NCBI RefSeq assembly: GCF_029892105.1 | Contig: NZ_JARZAJ010000002.1 | Span: 124,001-188,000, forward strand | DNA length: 64,000 nucleotides | From: Kitasatospora sp. GP82 | GTDB taxonomy: Bacteria > Actinomycetota > Actinomycetes > Streptomycetales > Streptomycetaceae | Direction: 5' to 3' | Shown: one piece after another, positions 9,150-16,880 of the stretch | How the letters are laid out: each line of letters opens with the position of its first letter | Position numbering within the stretch: the first letter of the stretch is position 1 | Notes under the pieces: generated by a model | Seen by the model: the letters and a program-made list of their open reading frames with translations, nothing else | What the model was told of the DNA's origin: nothing | Databases searched by the model: none | Program-made: the position numbers and the translations under genes

Positions 9150-9782
9150 GGGGTGTCCTCCAGGGGCACGGTCGTCCGGGGATGGCACGAGAGCGGGCGA
9201 TGGTCGGATTGGGGACGGAGTACGAAGATGAAGTGCGAAATTCGTACGACCCGATCAGTGTAGGGGGCGGCCGTTTGACGGCGGTCGGCCGTGGCAGGGC
9301 CTGCCCTGGGGGGGTCGAGTCGCCGCGTGTGCGCGGGGTCCGGTGGAGCTGTCGCGGCAGAGCGCGTGAGCCCGTCGGCGGGTGTGAAGTCGCAGCTGAA
9401 CGGCCCCGTGGACCGGTCGGTGAGAATGCCCGGGTACGACGTCGAGGACCAGCGCGGCCGTGGTCATCGCACTGCGCACCGGGGGCGGAGGGCGGTCCAC
9501 CGCGTCAACAGGACCGGCTGCCACCGGCCGTACCACTACCGGTCGGCCGGTTCGGCTCCGGGGCGAACGAGCAGTGCAACGAGATCGGCGAGTGCGCTCG
9601 GCCGACCCCGTCCGCCAAGGCGGACAGGCGGTACCGCGCATCGAGCACAATCTGACGATCACACAGCTCCCCGGCCGGGCCGAGGCGCTGGATCCCGGCC
9701 CGATGGCCGAGCACCTCGGACTGGACGCCTGGCGGGGGCCTGCTGAGGCCGGCCGCCAGGCGCGGGAGATACGGTGAAGTGG
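9150..9782. other. Intergenic stretch without a supportable gene
   Basis: All six frames give only Arg/Pro-rich shadow reading frames. No ribosome-binding-site-backed ORF, tRNA or strong hairpin was found. It contains the upstream region of the phosphatase gene. Confidence 0.5.
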
Positions 9783-9980
9783 TTACTTGACGGCGAGCCA
9801 GATCACAGCGCCCACCACGGCGATCACCACGACGGCGATGCCGACGATCAGACCGGTGCGGCCGCTGTTGGAGCTGCCGTAGGTGGACACGGAACCCGGG
9901 GCCTGGGGAGCGGGGGTCTCCTCCACGAACGCCCGGAACATCTGGGTGCTGCCGGCGGGGTCGTAGTCGTTGTCAGCCAT
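9783..9980 (-). CDS. Small single-pass membrane protein
   Basis: 65 residues starting MADNDYDPAGST. A hydrophilic N-terminal half is followed by a C-terminal membrane helix (GLIVGIAVVVIAVVGAVIW), giving a tail-anchored topology. No strong ribosome-binding site precedes the ATG at 9980. The function is unknown. It lies divergently from the aldo/keto reductase gene. Confidence 0.65.
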   Translation of the reverse strand: MADNDYDPAGSTQMFRAFVEETPAPQAPGSVSTYGSSNSGRTGLIVGIAVVVIAVVGAVIWLAVK

Positions 9981-10177
9981 GGCAGGGACTCTAGCCAACC
10001 CGGCAGGTCAAAGGACACCCCGGACCCCCACAGGAGTGAGCGGGCCACGACACGTCCGCAACTCGTCCAGAAACCGGCCCCGTCCGACGAGCGGCTCACA
10101 CAACTCGCGTACGACAAGCTCGTGAAGACTTGGCCGCGTCGGGATGAGAGCGCGCCCGGATCAGGTTGAATCCGCTC

Positions 10178-11146
10178 ATGACCGACAATCACAGTGACGC
10201 TCCCCACAGGGTGACCCTCGGCACGTCGGACCTGGCCGTCTCCCCGCTGTCGCTCGGCGGCAACGTCTTCGGCTGGACCGCGGACGAGGCACAGTCCTTC
10301 GCCGTACTCGACGCCTACGCGGCCGGCGGCGGCAACTTCGTCGACACCGCCGACGTCTACTCGGCCTGGGTGCCCGGCAACACCGGCGGCGAGTCGGAGA
10401 CCATCATCGGCAACTGGCTGCGCAGCCGGGGCAACCGTCAGGACATCGTGGTGGCCACCAAGGTGGGCGCGCACCCGGAGGCGAGCGGCCTGAACGCGGC
10501 GAACATCAGGTCCGCCACCGAGGAGTCGCTGCGCCGCCTCGGTGTCGACCACATCGACCTGCTCTACACCCACCGCGACGACCCCGAGACCCCGGTCGAG
10601 GAGTTCGTCACCGCACTCGACGAGCTGGTGAAGGCGGGCAAGATCCGGGCGGTCGCCGCCTCCAACATCAGCCCGGAACGGCTCACCGAGTCGCTGGAGT
10701 TCGCCGCGCGCGAGGGCCTCGCCGCGTACGTCGCCATCCAGCCGCACTACAACCTGGTGTCGCGCTCGACCTACGAGGGCCCGCTGGCCGAGGCGGTCGC
10801 GACCCACGGTCTCTCGGCGGTGCCGTACTTCGCGCTCGCCTCGGGCTTCCTCACCGGCAAGTACCGGCCGGACGGCGGGGCGGTCGAGAGCGCCCGCGCC
10901 CAGGGTGCCGCCCGCTACCTGGAGGACCCGCGCGGTCCGAAGGTGCTGGCGGCCCTGGACCAGGTCGCCGAGGCCCACGGCGTGGAACTCGCCACCGTCG
11001 CCCTGGCCTGGCTCTCCGCCCAGCCCACGGTCGCCGCGCCGATCGCCAGCGCGCGTACGGTCGAGCAGTTGCCCCCGCTGCTGGCGGCCGCCCGGCTGCG
11101 GCTGACGGCGCAGGAGCTGGCCCTCCTGGAGTCCGCCTCCGTCTGA
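10178..11146 (+). CDS. Aldo/keto reductase
   Basis: A 322-residue NADPH-dependent oxidoreductase with a (beta/alpha)8 barrel. Visible landmarks are DTADVYSAW (the catalytic Tyr region follows the Asp of the barrel), the Lys of VVATKVG, the His of YTHRDDP, and a C-terminal cofactor segment APIASARTVEQL. The closest general type is the YajO/YccK-like group acting on aldehydes and ketones; the physiological substrate is unknown. The ATG at 10178 is chosen over an upstream TTG. Confidence 0.93.
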   Translation: MTDNHSDAPHRVTLGTSDLAVSPLSLGGNVFGWTADEAQSFAVLDAYAAGGGNFVDTADVYSAWVPGNTGGESETIIGNWLRSRGNRQDIVVATKVGAHPEASGLNAANIRSATEESLRRLGVDHIDLLYTHRDDPETPVEEFVTALDELVKAGKIRAVAASNISPERLTESLEFAAREGLAAYVAIQPHYNLVSRSTYEGPLAEAVATHGLSAVPYFALASGFLTGKYRPDGGAVESARAQGAARYLEDPRGPKVLAALDQVAEAHGVELATVALAWLSAQPTVAAPIASARTVEQLPPLLAAARLRLTAQELALLESASV

Positions 11147-11197
11147 CGGGCCCGCCGGGCGCTGCCGCCACGGGCTGCACGGGCTGTGGACGGTCCA

Positions 11198-11234
11198 CCG
11201 GGGTGCTGTCCACAGCCTGTGGACAGCACCCCGG
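11198..11234. repeat. Perfect 18-bp palindrome containing two DnaA-box-like 9-mers
   Basis: Arms CCGGGGTGCTGTCCACAG and its exact complement are separated by one base. Each arm contains CTGTCCACA, one base from the streptomycete DnaA-box preference TTGTCCACA. Position 52 bases after the aldo/keto reductase stop also fits a terminator. Confidence 0.6.
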
Positions 11235-11240
11235 GGTTGC

Positions 11241-11650
11241 GACCGGATCCACGCCAAGGCACCCGGGGCGAGGCTGCTCACGGTCGGCTACCCCACGATC
11301 TTCCCCAAGCACCCTTCAGCTGCATGCACTTGGGGCGACACCCAGGCCGGCGACAGCAGGGAGCTGCTGAACTTCGGCACCATCACCTTCCAGGACCTCC
11401 ACTGGCTGCGGCGCGACGTCCTCGAACCGCTCAACGCCGTGATGGCGGAGCCGAGCAGCAAGCACCGGGCTACCTTCGTCGACCTCTACGGCTCCAGCAC
11501 CGACCACGACGTGTGCAGCAACGACCGGTGGGTGGACGGCATCCTGAGCTCCCTCGCACCGGACCCGCTCGCCCTCGCCTTCGTCCATTCCAACGCCAAG
11601 GGCCAGGAGAATGCGGCCGACCAGGTGGCGAGCGCCCGTGACGGACGCCG
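11241..11650 (+). pseudogene. C-terminal half of an SGNH/GDSL hydrolase
   Basis: The open frame reads through ARLLTVGYPTIFPKHPSACTW-like residues, VDLYGSSTDHDVCS, WVDGI and finally FVHSNAKGQENAADQV. This is the second half of secreted SGNH lipases/esterases, including the catalytic His block (HSNAKG). The N-terminal GDS Ser block, the signal peptide and any start are missing: the frame begins abruptly at the palindrome after the aldo/keto reductase gene. Conserved Cys pairs are partly retained. I infer a 5' deletion leaving a non-functional remnant. Confidence 0.7.
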
Positions 11651-11706
11651 CCCCCACCCGCCGCATCGGCTCGACGCGAGGGGTGGGGGCGCGTCGGTGG
11701 CTGTCG

Positions 11707-13044
11707 TCATGCACTCTTCCCTTCCCGGCGACCGGCCCGGGCGGCCGAGCCGGGTACCGGGGCGGTGACCCCGGCGGGGGCCACGAAGGCGAGCAGCAGC
11801 TGCTCCATGAGCGAGCGGCGGCCCGCCTCGTCCAGTTCGTGCGCCGTGGCCCGCTCCAGGCGCCGTACGGCGAAGGCTGCGGTCTCGACCGCGTCGTCGA
11901 CCAGGACGGTACGCAGGCTCGCGTCCAGGTCGGCGAGCCGACGGCGGCGCATGCTGTCGGCCACCTCGGGCGCGTAGTCGAGGGAGAGTGGCTGCACCGA
12001 GTAGACCTCGATCCCGGTCGGCGCCACCTCGGCGGCCAGCGCCCGGGTCAGCTCGTCGGAGAACCACTGACCGGCGCGCAGGGCAGGCCCGGGAGCCGAG
12101 TCCCCGTCACAGGGCAGCGCGGACGCGGTGCGCGTGAGTACCGCGTGCGCCTGCTCGCGCAGATACTCCTCGTGCTCGGCGATGCCCAGCACCGCGCGGG
12201 CGGTGTCCTTCACCCGCCAGACGATCAGCAGGCGGACGACGATCGGCGTCCCCGTCCCGTCGGCGACACCGACCGGCTCGCTGCGCCAGTGGCGCAGCCG
12301 GACGTCGACCCGGCGGCGGCGCAGCAGCGGGCTGACCCAGACCAGACCGGTGCGGCGGACGGTACCCCGGTAGCGGCCCCAGCGGGTGAGCACCCGGGTC
12401 TGACCGCCCGCGTTGACCAGCAGCCCGGCGAAGGTGACCACTTTCACCAGGGCGACCGCGCCAACGGCGGCGATCGCCAGGCCGTCGATCTCGGCGTGCC
12501 CGCTCTCCTTGGCGGCCGCACCGCGGAGGTCCGGCAACGCGGCGAACTGCGGGGTGACACCGCTCCGGGCCAGCACCAGGAGCAGCGCGGCGGTGGAACC
12601 GAGCAGCGCGAGCACGGCGAGCCAGCCGGGCAGGGACCGGGCGCGCTGCTCACGCAACGACGGGTCGCTGCGGGGCGGACGACGCGCGGTGTGCGGCTCG
12701 CTCGGCGCATCCGCCCGCTCGGACCGGCCCCGGCCGGGCGTGTCGCGCGCGTCGGACGGCGGCAGGGCCGCTCCGGCGGTGACGGGCCTCGGGTCGGCGG
12801 ACGAACCGGCGCTCGGCCTCCGGCTCTCGACCGGCACCGGATGCAGCACCAGGGGCAGGGTCTCGGGTCCGTCCACCTCGTCCTCCACCGGCACCGGGTG
12901 CGCCTTGATCAGCGGCTTGACCACCGCCGCGGCCACCGCCTCGGCCACCGCCCGGCGGAGCTGGGCGGATTCGGCCGACGTCGGCTCGGGCTGGGACTGC
13001 GGCCAGGAGTCGGGACGCGGCGAAGAGTCGCGGGTGATGTCCAT
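11707..13044 (-). CDS. SPFH/band-7 domain membrane protein
   Basis: 445 residues. A long disordered Pro/Ser/Glu-rich N-terminus (about 1-135) is followed by two hydrophobic helices (about 140-160 and 185-212). A band-7/SPFH domain (about 215-400) then contains TRWGRYRGTVRRTGLVWVSP and the EVAPTGIEVYSVQPLSLDYA stretch typical of stomatin-like proteins. A helical, Arg/Glu-rich tail follows. Such proteins scaffold membrane microdomains. The extended N-terminus is common in actinobacteria but lengthens the protein beyond the typical 300-380. Confidence 0.82.
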   Translation of the reverse strand: MDITRDSSPRPDSWPQSQPEPTSAESAQLRRAVAEAVAAAVVKPLIKAHPVPVEDEVDGPETLPLVLHPVPVESRRPSAGSSADPRPVTAGAALPPSDARDTPGRGRSERADAPSEPHTARRPPRSDPSLREQRARSLPGWLAVLALLGSTAALLLVLARSGVTPQFAALPDLRGAAAKESGHAEIDGLAIAAVGAVALVKVVTFAGLLVNAGGQTRVLTRWGRYRGTVRRTGLVWVSPLLRRRRVDVRLRHWRSEPVGVADGTGTPIVVRLLIVWRVKDTARAVLGIAEHEEYLREQAHAVLTRTASALPCDGDSAPGPALRAGQWFSDELTRALAAEVAPTGIEVYSVQPLSLDYAPEVADSMRRRRLADLDASLRTVLVDDAVETAAFAVRRLERATAHELDEAGRRSLMEQLLLAFVAPAGVTAPVPGSAARAGRREGKSA

Positions 13045-13194
13045 GCAGATCCTCTGGTCGGTGTGGCGCGCGATGGACGGCCTGGACCCGACGAGCTCAG
13101 TGCCGGACCCAGGCCAGGTTGAAAGGTCATCAAAGGGACATCGAATGCAGGAGACCCCGCTGCCGTCTGCGACGGTCGGCCTTCCGGCACTCCG

Positions 13195-14589
13195 TCAGCG
13201 CCTGCGCGAGCCCGAGCCGCGTCCGAGAATCCGACGGGTCACCAGACCGATGGCGGAGAGGACGAGAAGCCCGGCGCACAGAACGCTGCGCCAACCGTCC
13301 GTGGCCGAGCGGCGTGCGACGGCTGTCCGCGGAGTGCCTGGCGGAGCGGCGAGCGCGCTGGCCGGCCCCTCGACGGCCTTGCCGGGAGATCCCGACGGCA
13401 CAGCGGAAGGTGCCCCGGACGGGCTTGGCGGCGCCGGCACGGACGGCGGTGGGCTACCGGACGGACTCCGCCCGGTGGAAGCCGAGTTGGGATCTCCCGG
13501 CAAGGCCGTGGAGGCAGGAGCTTCCCGGGTCGCCGCCGGGACAGGATCGGACGGCGCCGGTGGGACAGCCGGAACGGCCTCGACGGGCACGGACGGCGGC
13601 TCGGGCATCGCGGGCATCGCGGGTAACGCGGGCGGGGCAGGCGGGGCAGCCGAGGTGTCCGGTGCACCTGGCGAGTCCGGGGGCGGCGTCGGTCGCTCGG
13701 GCGCGGCGGTGTCCACCACCAGGGTCACCGGCGTGCCGGCGGTGCGGTTTCCGGCCTCGTCCACGGCGGTGGCGGTGATCTGGTGCCGACCGTCGGCGAG
13801 GTTCTCGACCGGGAGGCAGGACCAGGTGCGATCGGCCGCGACCGCCGTACTGCACAGTTCGCCGCCGCTGCGGGCGGCGCCCGGGGCGGCGGGCGCGTCG
13901 GTGACGGAGACCGTGGTGTCCGGGTCGGCGGTGCCGGTGAGCAGCAGTCCCGGGTCGTTGGTGAACTCGGGCAGGGCGAGGACGGGGGCGGACGGCGGAG
14001 CGGTCTTGCCGGTGGCGAGCCCGGCCAGACCGCTGAGGTGCAGGCGGGGGTTGCGGACCGCACGGGAGAACGAGATCCGCAGGGTGCCCATGGTGCGCCA
14101 GGAGCCGTCGGCCTGCGGGCGCTCCTCGGCGATCCGGAAGGTTTCGGCCGGCTCTCCCGAGCGCAGCCCGTCGGCGTAATCCGAGGAAACGGAACTCTGT
14201 GTTCCGGGAGTCGAAGCCCCGGAGGCGGAGCCTTTTCCGCCATTTTCGTTTCCTCTGTGGCCGATTCCACCCGGGCGGGTTCCACCCGAGGCGGTTCCGG
14301 TGCGGGCGGCGAGGCTTCCGGGCGTCGCCGTGGAGCTCACGCCGGGGAGGGGGGAGAATTCCATCTCCACCGCCAGACCGGACGGCAGCACGGCACGGCG
14401 CTCGACACTCCAGGTGCCCGGTGTCTGCTGCGCAGCGGCGAAGTCCGGTGCAACCGTCGAATTCCAGCCAAGCAGCAGAGCGGTGGCCAGCGCGGCGGCG
14501 GCCCGGCCGACTCCTCGACGCCTGCGCGCAACCGGCCCGCACTGCTTCGAGCAGGACGCTGGTGCGGTACGGCGGAACTGTCGGCTCAT
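13195..14589 (-). CDS. Cell-surface protein with bacterial Ig-like domain
   Basis: 464 residues; ATG 14589 follows AGGAGGG. A signal peptide (about 10-55) leads to a mature part with a central beta-rich domain. An Ig-like segment (LTGTADPDTTVSVTDAP to VDEAGNRTAGTPVTLVVD, about 215-300) follows, then a long Pro/Ser/Ala-rich stalk (about 300-410). A C-terminal membrane helix (about 436-452) ends in a basic tail (RRILGRGSGSRRR). The layout suits a wall-spanning membrane-anchored surface protein. No LPXTG is seen. Function unknown. Confidence 0.75.
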   Translation of the reverse strand: MSRQFRRTAPASCSKQCGPVARRRRGVGRAAAALATALLLGWNSTVAPDFAAAQQTPGTWSVERRAVLPSGLAVEMEFSPLPGVSSTATPGSLAARTGTASGGTRPGGIGHRGNENGGKGSASGASTPGTQSSVSSDYADGLRSGEPAETFRIAEERPQADGSWRTMGTLRISFSRAVRNPRLHLSGLAGLATGKTAPPSAPVLALPEFTNDPGLLLTGTADPDTTVSVTDAPAAPGAARSGGELCSTAVAADRTWSCLPVENLADGRHQITATAVDEAGNRTAGTPVTLVVDTAAPERPTPPPDSPGAPDTSAAPPAPPALPAMPAMPEPPSVPVEAVPAVPPAPSDPVPAATREAPASTALPGDPNSASTGRSPSGSPPPSVPAPPSPSGAPSAVPSGSPGKAVEGPASALAAPPGTPRTAVARRSATDGWRSVLCAGLLVLSAIGLVTRRILGRGSGSRRR

Positions 14590-14967
14590 CCGGCCCTCCT
14601 TACGGACGTCTGCCGCCAACAGGCGCCACGGACATGGGTTCTGACAGCCATAACATCCGACAAAAGGGAATCACGATCGCGAGTCCGGCATACTGCGACA
14701 CCTGGATGGATGCCCATTGCCACCCGACCGGCGGCAATTCGCCGAACAGCACGGGACCTACCCGTCACCGGTACTTTCCGGCCATTCCCGAGCAGCGGCA
14801 ACCGGACGCCGGCCGCAGATGCCCGCCCATTCACCAGTTCCGCCTGTTCGAATTGGGCGCCGCCTCAGTAGAGTCAGCAGCCGTGACGATTATTCCCGTT
14901 CTCATCCAGAGCAGTTGCACCACGGTGGAACCGCACGGCGCCGAGACCAGCGGCTGAGGACCGCGCG
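14590..14967. other. Divergent intergenic region, no gene seen
   Basis: 378 bases between the divergently transcribed surface-protein and flavohemoprotein genes. It must carry both promoters, but I cannot assign -10/-35 boxes confidently. Confidence 0.4.
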
Positions 14968-16197
14968 GTGCCCCTCGACCCCGCGGTCGTCCGCGCCAGC
15001 TTCGCCGTCGTCGAGTACCGCGCCGACCACCTGGCCAAGTACTTCTACGCCCACCTGTTCGCCCACAACCCGGGCATCCGGTCGCTGTTCCCGGCCGAGA
15101 TGGCCGAGCAGCGCGACCGCCTCTTCGCCGCGCTGACCCAGATCGTGCTCCGGCTGGAGAACCTCGAACAGCTCACCGCCTACCTGCGCGCGCTCGGCCG
15201 CGACCACCGCAAGTTCCAGGCCGCGCCCGAGCACTACCCGGCCGTCGGCGCCAGCCTGATCGCCGCCGTCCGGCACTTCTCCGGCCACTCCTGGACGCCC
15301 GAGATCGAAAAGGCGTGGAGCGAGGCGTACACGGTGATCTCCCAGGTCATGATCGAGGCCGCCACGGTCGAGGACCCGGCATGGTGGGAGGCCGAGGTGA
15401 CGGCCCGCCACCGGGCGGCGCCCGACGTCGTACGGCTCACCCTGCGCCCCGACCGGCCGTACCCCTTCCTGGCCGGTCAGTACCTCTCGCTCTGCTCTCC
15501 CCGACGCCCCCGGGTCTGGCGGCCGTATTCGATCGCCAATGCCCCGCGCCCCGACGGCACCCTGGAGCTGCACGTCCGGCGGGTGGCCGACGGGCTGCTC
15601 AGCCCCGTCCTGGTCAACGATCTGATGCCCGGCGAGCGGCTGCGGCTCGGCCCGCCGGTCGGCGACGCCGTCCTCGACCCGTACTCGGTGCGTCCGCTGC
15701 TGGCCGTGGCCAGCGGGACCGGCTGGGCACAGATCAAGGCCCTGGTCGAGCAGCGCGCCGCCTGGGCCGCAGCCGGCGCGACCGGCTCAACCGGCGCGGC
15801 CTGCACGGCCCCGGAGACCACGGTCTTCCTCGCCGCCCGGGACGACACCGACCAGTACGACCTGGACGCGGTCCGCGAGCTGGCGGCCCGGCACCCGTGG
15901 CTCACGGTGGTGCCGGCCGCCCCCGCCCACGGCAGCGGCCGGGAGCGGGCGGTGCGGCTGCTGCGCGACGGACTCCGCCGCTGCGGCAGCTTGGCCGACC
16001 ACGACATCCGCCTCAGCGGCCCGCCGGACCTGGCGCCCTCCATCGCCGAACTGCTGCTCGACCTGGACGCCGAGCCCGAGCTGATCCGCCACGACCCGGT
16101 GCCGCTGACCTTCAACCGGGCACGGCCGCTGTCCTCGTCCGACTGGTTCCTGGACCGGCGCAACATCCCCTGGATCAACCGCACCGAACTCGGCTGA
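14968..16197 (+). CDS. Flavohemoprotein (globin plus FAD/NAD reductase)
   Basis: 409 residues; GTG start. The N-terminal globin domain (about 1-135) includes the predicted proximal His80 in RDHRKF. A ferredoxin-reductase-like FAD domain follows, with the RPYSIAN flavin motif at about 190. The NAD domain contains GTGWAQIKAL (about 255). This is the architecture of NO dioxygenase Hmp, which oxidises NO to nitrate with NAD(P)H. The last part (about 375-409) differs from Hmp, so a globin-coupled reductase of the streptomycete type is an alternative. Confidence 0.82.
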   Translation: MPLDPAVVRASFAVVEYRADHLAKYFYAHLFAHNPGIRSLFPAEMAEQRDRLFAALTQIVLRLENLEQLTAYLRALGRDHRKFQAAPEHYPAVGASLIAAVRHFSGHSWTPEIEKAWSEAYTVISQVMIEAATVEDPAWWEAEVTARHRAAPDVVRLTLRPDRPYPFLAGQYLSLCSPRRPRVWRPYSIANAPRPDGTLELHVRRVADGLLSPVLVNDLMPGERLRLGPPVGDAVLDPYSVRPLLAVASGTGWAQIKALVEQRAAWAAAGATGSTGAACTAPETTVFLAARDDTDQYDLDAVRELAARHPWLTVVPAAPAHGSGRERAVRLLRDGLRRCGSLADHDIRLSGPPDLAPSIAELLLDLDAEPELIRHDPVPLTFNRARPLSSSDWFLDRRNIPWINRTELG

Positions 16198-16216
16198 GTC
16201 TGCGACGGGAGAACGA

Positions 16217-16249
16217 CGAAGGCCCCGGACTCTCGTCCGGGGCCTTCGG
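16217..16249. terminator. Terminator after flavohemoprotein gene
   Basis: Perfect hairpin with stem CGAAGGCCCCGGAC and a short TCTC loop, between the + strand gene and the minus-strand tRNAs; probably works in both directions. Confidence 0.8.
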
Positions 16250-16253
16250 CTGG

Positions 16254-16326
16254 TGCGCTCAGCAGGATTCGAACCTGCAACCTCTTGATCCGTAGTCAAG
16301 TGCTCTATCCGTTGAGCTATGAGCGC
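16254..16326 (-). tRNA. tRNA-Arg(ACG), copy 1
   Basis: 73 bases. Acceptor stem GCGCTCA/TGAGCGC, anticodon loop CTACGGA (anticodon ACG), T-loop GGTTCGAATCC. ACG is the substrate of the TadA encoded at 4.1 kb. Confidence 0.97.
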
Positions 16327-16365
16327 TAGGGACGTCCCCCGAGGGGGCGCCTTCGCGATGGTTGG

Positions 16366-16438
16366 TGCGCTCAGCAGGATTCGAACCTGCAACCTCTTGA
16401 TCCGTAGTCAAGTGCTCTATCCGTTGAGCTATGAGCGC
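16366..16438 (-). tRNA. tRNA-Arg(ACG), copy 2
   Basis: Identical in sequence to the copy 112 bases away, same strand. Transcription runs from this copy towards copy 1, with a 39-base spacer. Confidence 0.97.
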
Positions 16439-16527
16439 TCGCCCTGCCGGACTGGCCGGCGGGGCGTTGCGTGGACAACATTACATGACCCTCGACCTGG
16501 GACGAAATCCATTGCCACCGGGTGCAC

Positions 16528-16564
16528 GAAGGGCCCCGTCGGCATGTTGCCGACGGGGCCCTTC
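16528..16564. terminator. Terminator downstream of tRNA-Ser(GCT)
   Basis: Strong hairpin with stem GAAGGGCCCCGTCGGC and a short ATGTT loop, ending 6 bases from the 3' end of the minus-strand tRNA-Ser. Confidence 0.8.
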
Positions 16565-16569
16565 CGAGG

Positions 16570-16660
16570 CGGAGGCTGAGGGATTTGAACCCTCGATGGG
16601 CTTTAAGGCCCAAACCGCATTAGCAGTGCGGCGCCATAGACCGGACTAGGCGAAGCCTCC
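16570..16660 (-). tRNA. tRNA-Ser(GCT)
   Basis: 91-base class II tRNA. Acceptor GGAGGCT/AGCCTCC, anticodon loop CTGCTAA (anticodon GCT), long variable arm, T-loop GGTTCAAATCC. Confidence 0.96.
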
Positions 16661-16880
16661 TCCACGCGAACCGCACCGGCGAGCCGGTGCACTCCGTGCG
16701 AATGCGATGATGCCACAGCCAGAGGCTCTGACACCAACCACCGACAACGTTACTAGGCGGGTCATCCGCAGCGCAAAGAAGAATGAGATACTTCGGTCTC
16801 CCGAGGAGAGCGCGAGCCGCGAGCCGCACGCCGTGACGACACAACCGTCAGTGACGCAAGCCGTGAGGAGACCTGTCGAC

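Noticed and set aside
11198..11234. Replication origin based on DnaA-box-like sites
   Set aside because: Only two imperfect boxes; oriC would show a dense array beside dnaA/dnaN.
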